6,439 nt of DNA, from the NCBI GenBank assembly GCA_003505905.1, contig DNXM01000190.1:7645-14083 (forward strand), in the 5' to 3' direction. Each line of letters opens with the position of its first letter. Position 1 is the first letter of the stretch. Below the pieces are notes generated by a model. The model saw only the letters and a list, made by a program, of their open reading frames with translations, made no database searches and was not told where the DNA came from. The stretch comes from Oscillospiraceae bacterium (GTDB taxonomy: Bacteria > Bacillota > Clostridia > Oscillospirales > Acutalibacteraceae). The translations under genes were made by a program, and so were the position numbers. Positions 5,204-6,439 of this stretch are shown here, piece by piece.

Positions 5204-6439
5204 TTATACCTTTTTCAGTTTGGCAAACTTTGCCATGAGCTTTTTGGTACCTGTTGATTCAAACGCAATTTCAAGCAAGGCATCGTTTCCCATCTTTTTG
5301 ACCGACAGCACAACACCCTTGCCGAAGGTGCCGTGCTCCACCGTATCGCCTACCGCAAAATCAATGTCTGTCGAAGCCGCCGACGGCTTATTCATGGCAG
5401 AAGAAGCGGACTTCAAACCTGCCAAGCCCGTTTTCGGCGCAGGTGCGGCAGCTCTTGCGGAAGTAAATCCGCCGCTCGGCTTGGGTCGTTCGTTCACGCC
5501 CGTTTCCTTGATAAGCTCGTGCGGAATTTCTTCCAGAAAACGGGACGGACGATTGAATGTAGTCGAACCGTAAAGCATTCGGGACTTTGCCTTGGTTATA
5601 ATGAGCTGTTTTTTTGCCCTTGTGATGCCGACATAAGCTAAACGGCGTTCTTCTTCAATTTCGGAGGGATTGTAAACCGCCTGCATTCCGGGGAAGACGC
5701 CCTCCTCCATGCCGACAAGAAACACCGTGTTGAATTCCAAGCCCTTTGCCGAATGCATCGTCATCATCACGGCACGGTCGCTTTGCTCGTTGAGGTTATC
5801 AATGTCCGTCATCAACGCCACTTCTTCCAAAAAGCCCGTCAAGGTCGGTTCATCGTTTTCTTCGGCATAGTGGTCAAGGTTGCCTGCAAGCTCGTTGATG
5901 TTCGCCAAGCGGTCGACATAAGAAGCCGGGTCGAGAGAAAGCGAATCAACATATCCGCTCACCTTCATGCAATAGTCGAACCATTCACGCAGGGAAAGCT
6001 CTTCGCCTTTTGCAATGCAGTCCTCCATCATGTCGGTGAATTCTTTCAGCTTGCCTGCCGCACGGCTGAGTGAGGGATAATCTTCGGCATTTTTAATCAC
6101 TTCAAAAATGCCGATACCAAGCGAATTGGCAATATCCGCCGCATGAGCCATGGTCGTATCGCCGATTCCCCTTTTGGGTTCGTTGATAATGCGGCGCAGG
6201 CGAATATCGTCCGAAGGATTATTGAGCACCGTCAAATACGCAATGGCATCCCGGATTTCCTTGCGGTCGTAAAACTTGTGACCGCCGAAAATGGAATAAG
6301 GAACACCCATACGGACAAACGCATTTTCAACACCGTTGGACTGCGCATTGGCTCGGTACAGCACCGCATAATCGCTGAAATGACCGCCTGCCGCAACGCC
6401 GTTGAGCACCGTATCGGCAATAAAGCGTGCCTCCGTTGG
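5204..6439 (-). CDS. pcrA: ATP-dependent DNA helicase PcrA/UvrD, C-terminal part (5' end outside window)
   Basis: The reading frame is open to the right edge and gives 411 residues of a protein usually 720-760 long; the ATPase Walker motifs lie outside. It is a superfamily 1A 3'-5' helicase for DNA repair and replication-conflict processing. Visible in order are DYAVLYRANAQSN (23-35), GGHKFYDRKEIRD (52-64), NEPKRGIGD (86-94), motif V MTMHSAKGLEFNTVF (226-240, near 5732-5755 for its core), MEEGVFP (244-250) and motif VI EEERRLAYVGITRAKKQL (262-279, 5603-5656). A low-complexity Ala/Ser/Pro linker (about 320-358) leads to the C-terminal Tudor-like domain (about 359-411), DFAVGDTVEHGTFGKGVV through FAKLKKV. 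This domain is known in PcrA to bind RNA polymerase. The aldolase gene follows after 27 nt with no terminator between, which suggests read-through. Confidence 0.95.
   Translation of the reverse strand, partial: PTEARFIADTVLNGVAAGGHFSDYAVLYRANAQSNGVENAFVRMGVPYSIFGGHKFYDRKEIRDAIAYLTVLNNPSDDIRLRRIINEPKRGIGDTTMAHAADIANSLGIGIFEVIKNAEDYPSLSRAAGKLKEFTDMMEDCIAKGEELSLREWFDYCMKVSGYVDSLSLDPASYVDRLANINELAGNLDHYAEENDEPTLTGFLEEVALMTDIDNLNEQSDRAVMMTMHSAKGLEFNTVFLVGMEEGVFPGMQAVYNPSEIEEERRLAYVGITRAKKQLIITKAKSRMLYGSTTFNRPSRFLEEIPHELIKETGVNERPKPSGGFTSARAAAPAPKTGLAGLKSASSAMNKPSAASTDIDFAVGDTVEHGTFGKGVVLSVKKMGNDALLEIAFESTGTKKLMAKFAKLKKV

Noticed and set aside
5221..5235. Palindrome TGGCAAA-C-TTTGCCA near the pcrA 3' end
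   Set aside because: It lies in codons for Ala-Lys-Phe-Ala-Lys, a conserved protein stretch that repeats Ala-Lys, and no T-tract follows on either strand. Probably a coding by-product.
6330..6345. NAQSN instead of the common NAQSR in PcrA
   Set aside because: This Arg is not the ATP-contacting Arg of the QNYRS motif, which lies outside the window, and from memory Asn occurs here in other clostridial PcrA proteins.

Overview
All the genes supported here lie on the minus strand, so the window reads from right to left. It holds six protein genes, two of them cut by the window edges, packed with gaps of 18 to about 125 bases. The pair spoIIGA-sigE (the sigma-E processing protease and pro-sigma-E) marks an endospore-forming Firmicute. 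Moderate GC, AGGAG-type ribosome binding sites, and the style of the SigE and PcrA proteins suggest a member of the Clostridia, perhaps an Oscillospiraceae/Ruminococcaceae-type gut organism. That placement is inference; I could not search a database. I see no rRNA, tRNA, CRISPR array or insertion sequence.

Right block (6439 down to about 2766): the C-terminal 411 residues of the DNA helicase PcrA/UvrD are followed 27 nt later by a dihydrodipicolinate synthase/N-acetylneuraminate lyase superfamily aldolase with an atypical active site. Next, 18 nt later, comes a secreted LCAT-like alpha/beta hydrolase. The block ends at a strong intrinsic terminator (2766-2810). The spacing suggests one transcription unit, although the three products have no obvious shared job.

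Middle block (2765 down to about 1051): a short promoter region, then spoIIGA and sigE. This is the classic mother-cell sporulation pair: SpoIIGA is a membrane aspartic protease that removes the N-terminal pro-sequence from SigE. Two points are unusual. The SpoIIGA reading frame runs 155 nt into sigE in another frame, and its catalytic motif reads Asp-Thr-Ala instead of Asp-Thr/Ser-Gly. The block ends at an intrinsic terminator.

Left block (1115 down to 1): tmcAL (formerly ylbM), encoding tRNA(Met) cytidine acetate ligase, truncated by the window edge. Its best promoter lies just upstream of the sigE terminator hairpin, and its predicted start site falls inside the 5' arm. The hairpin should therefore stop transcripts coming from sigE but not form fully on transcripts started at the tmcAL promoter. 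A 12-base sequence in this promoter recurs exactly upstream of spoIIGA.

I found no clearly new multi-gene system. The most interesting points are the regulatory overlap at 1037-1115, the long spoIIGA/sigE overlap, and the changed catalytic motifs in SpoIIGA and the aldolase.
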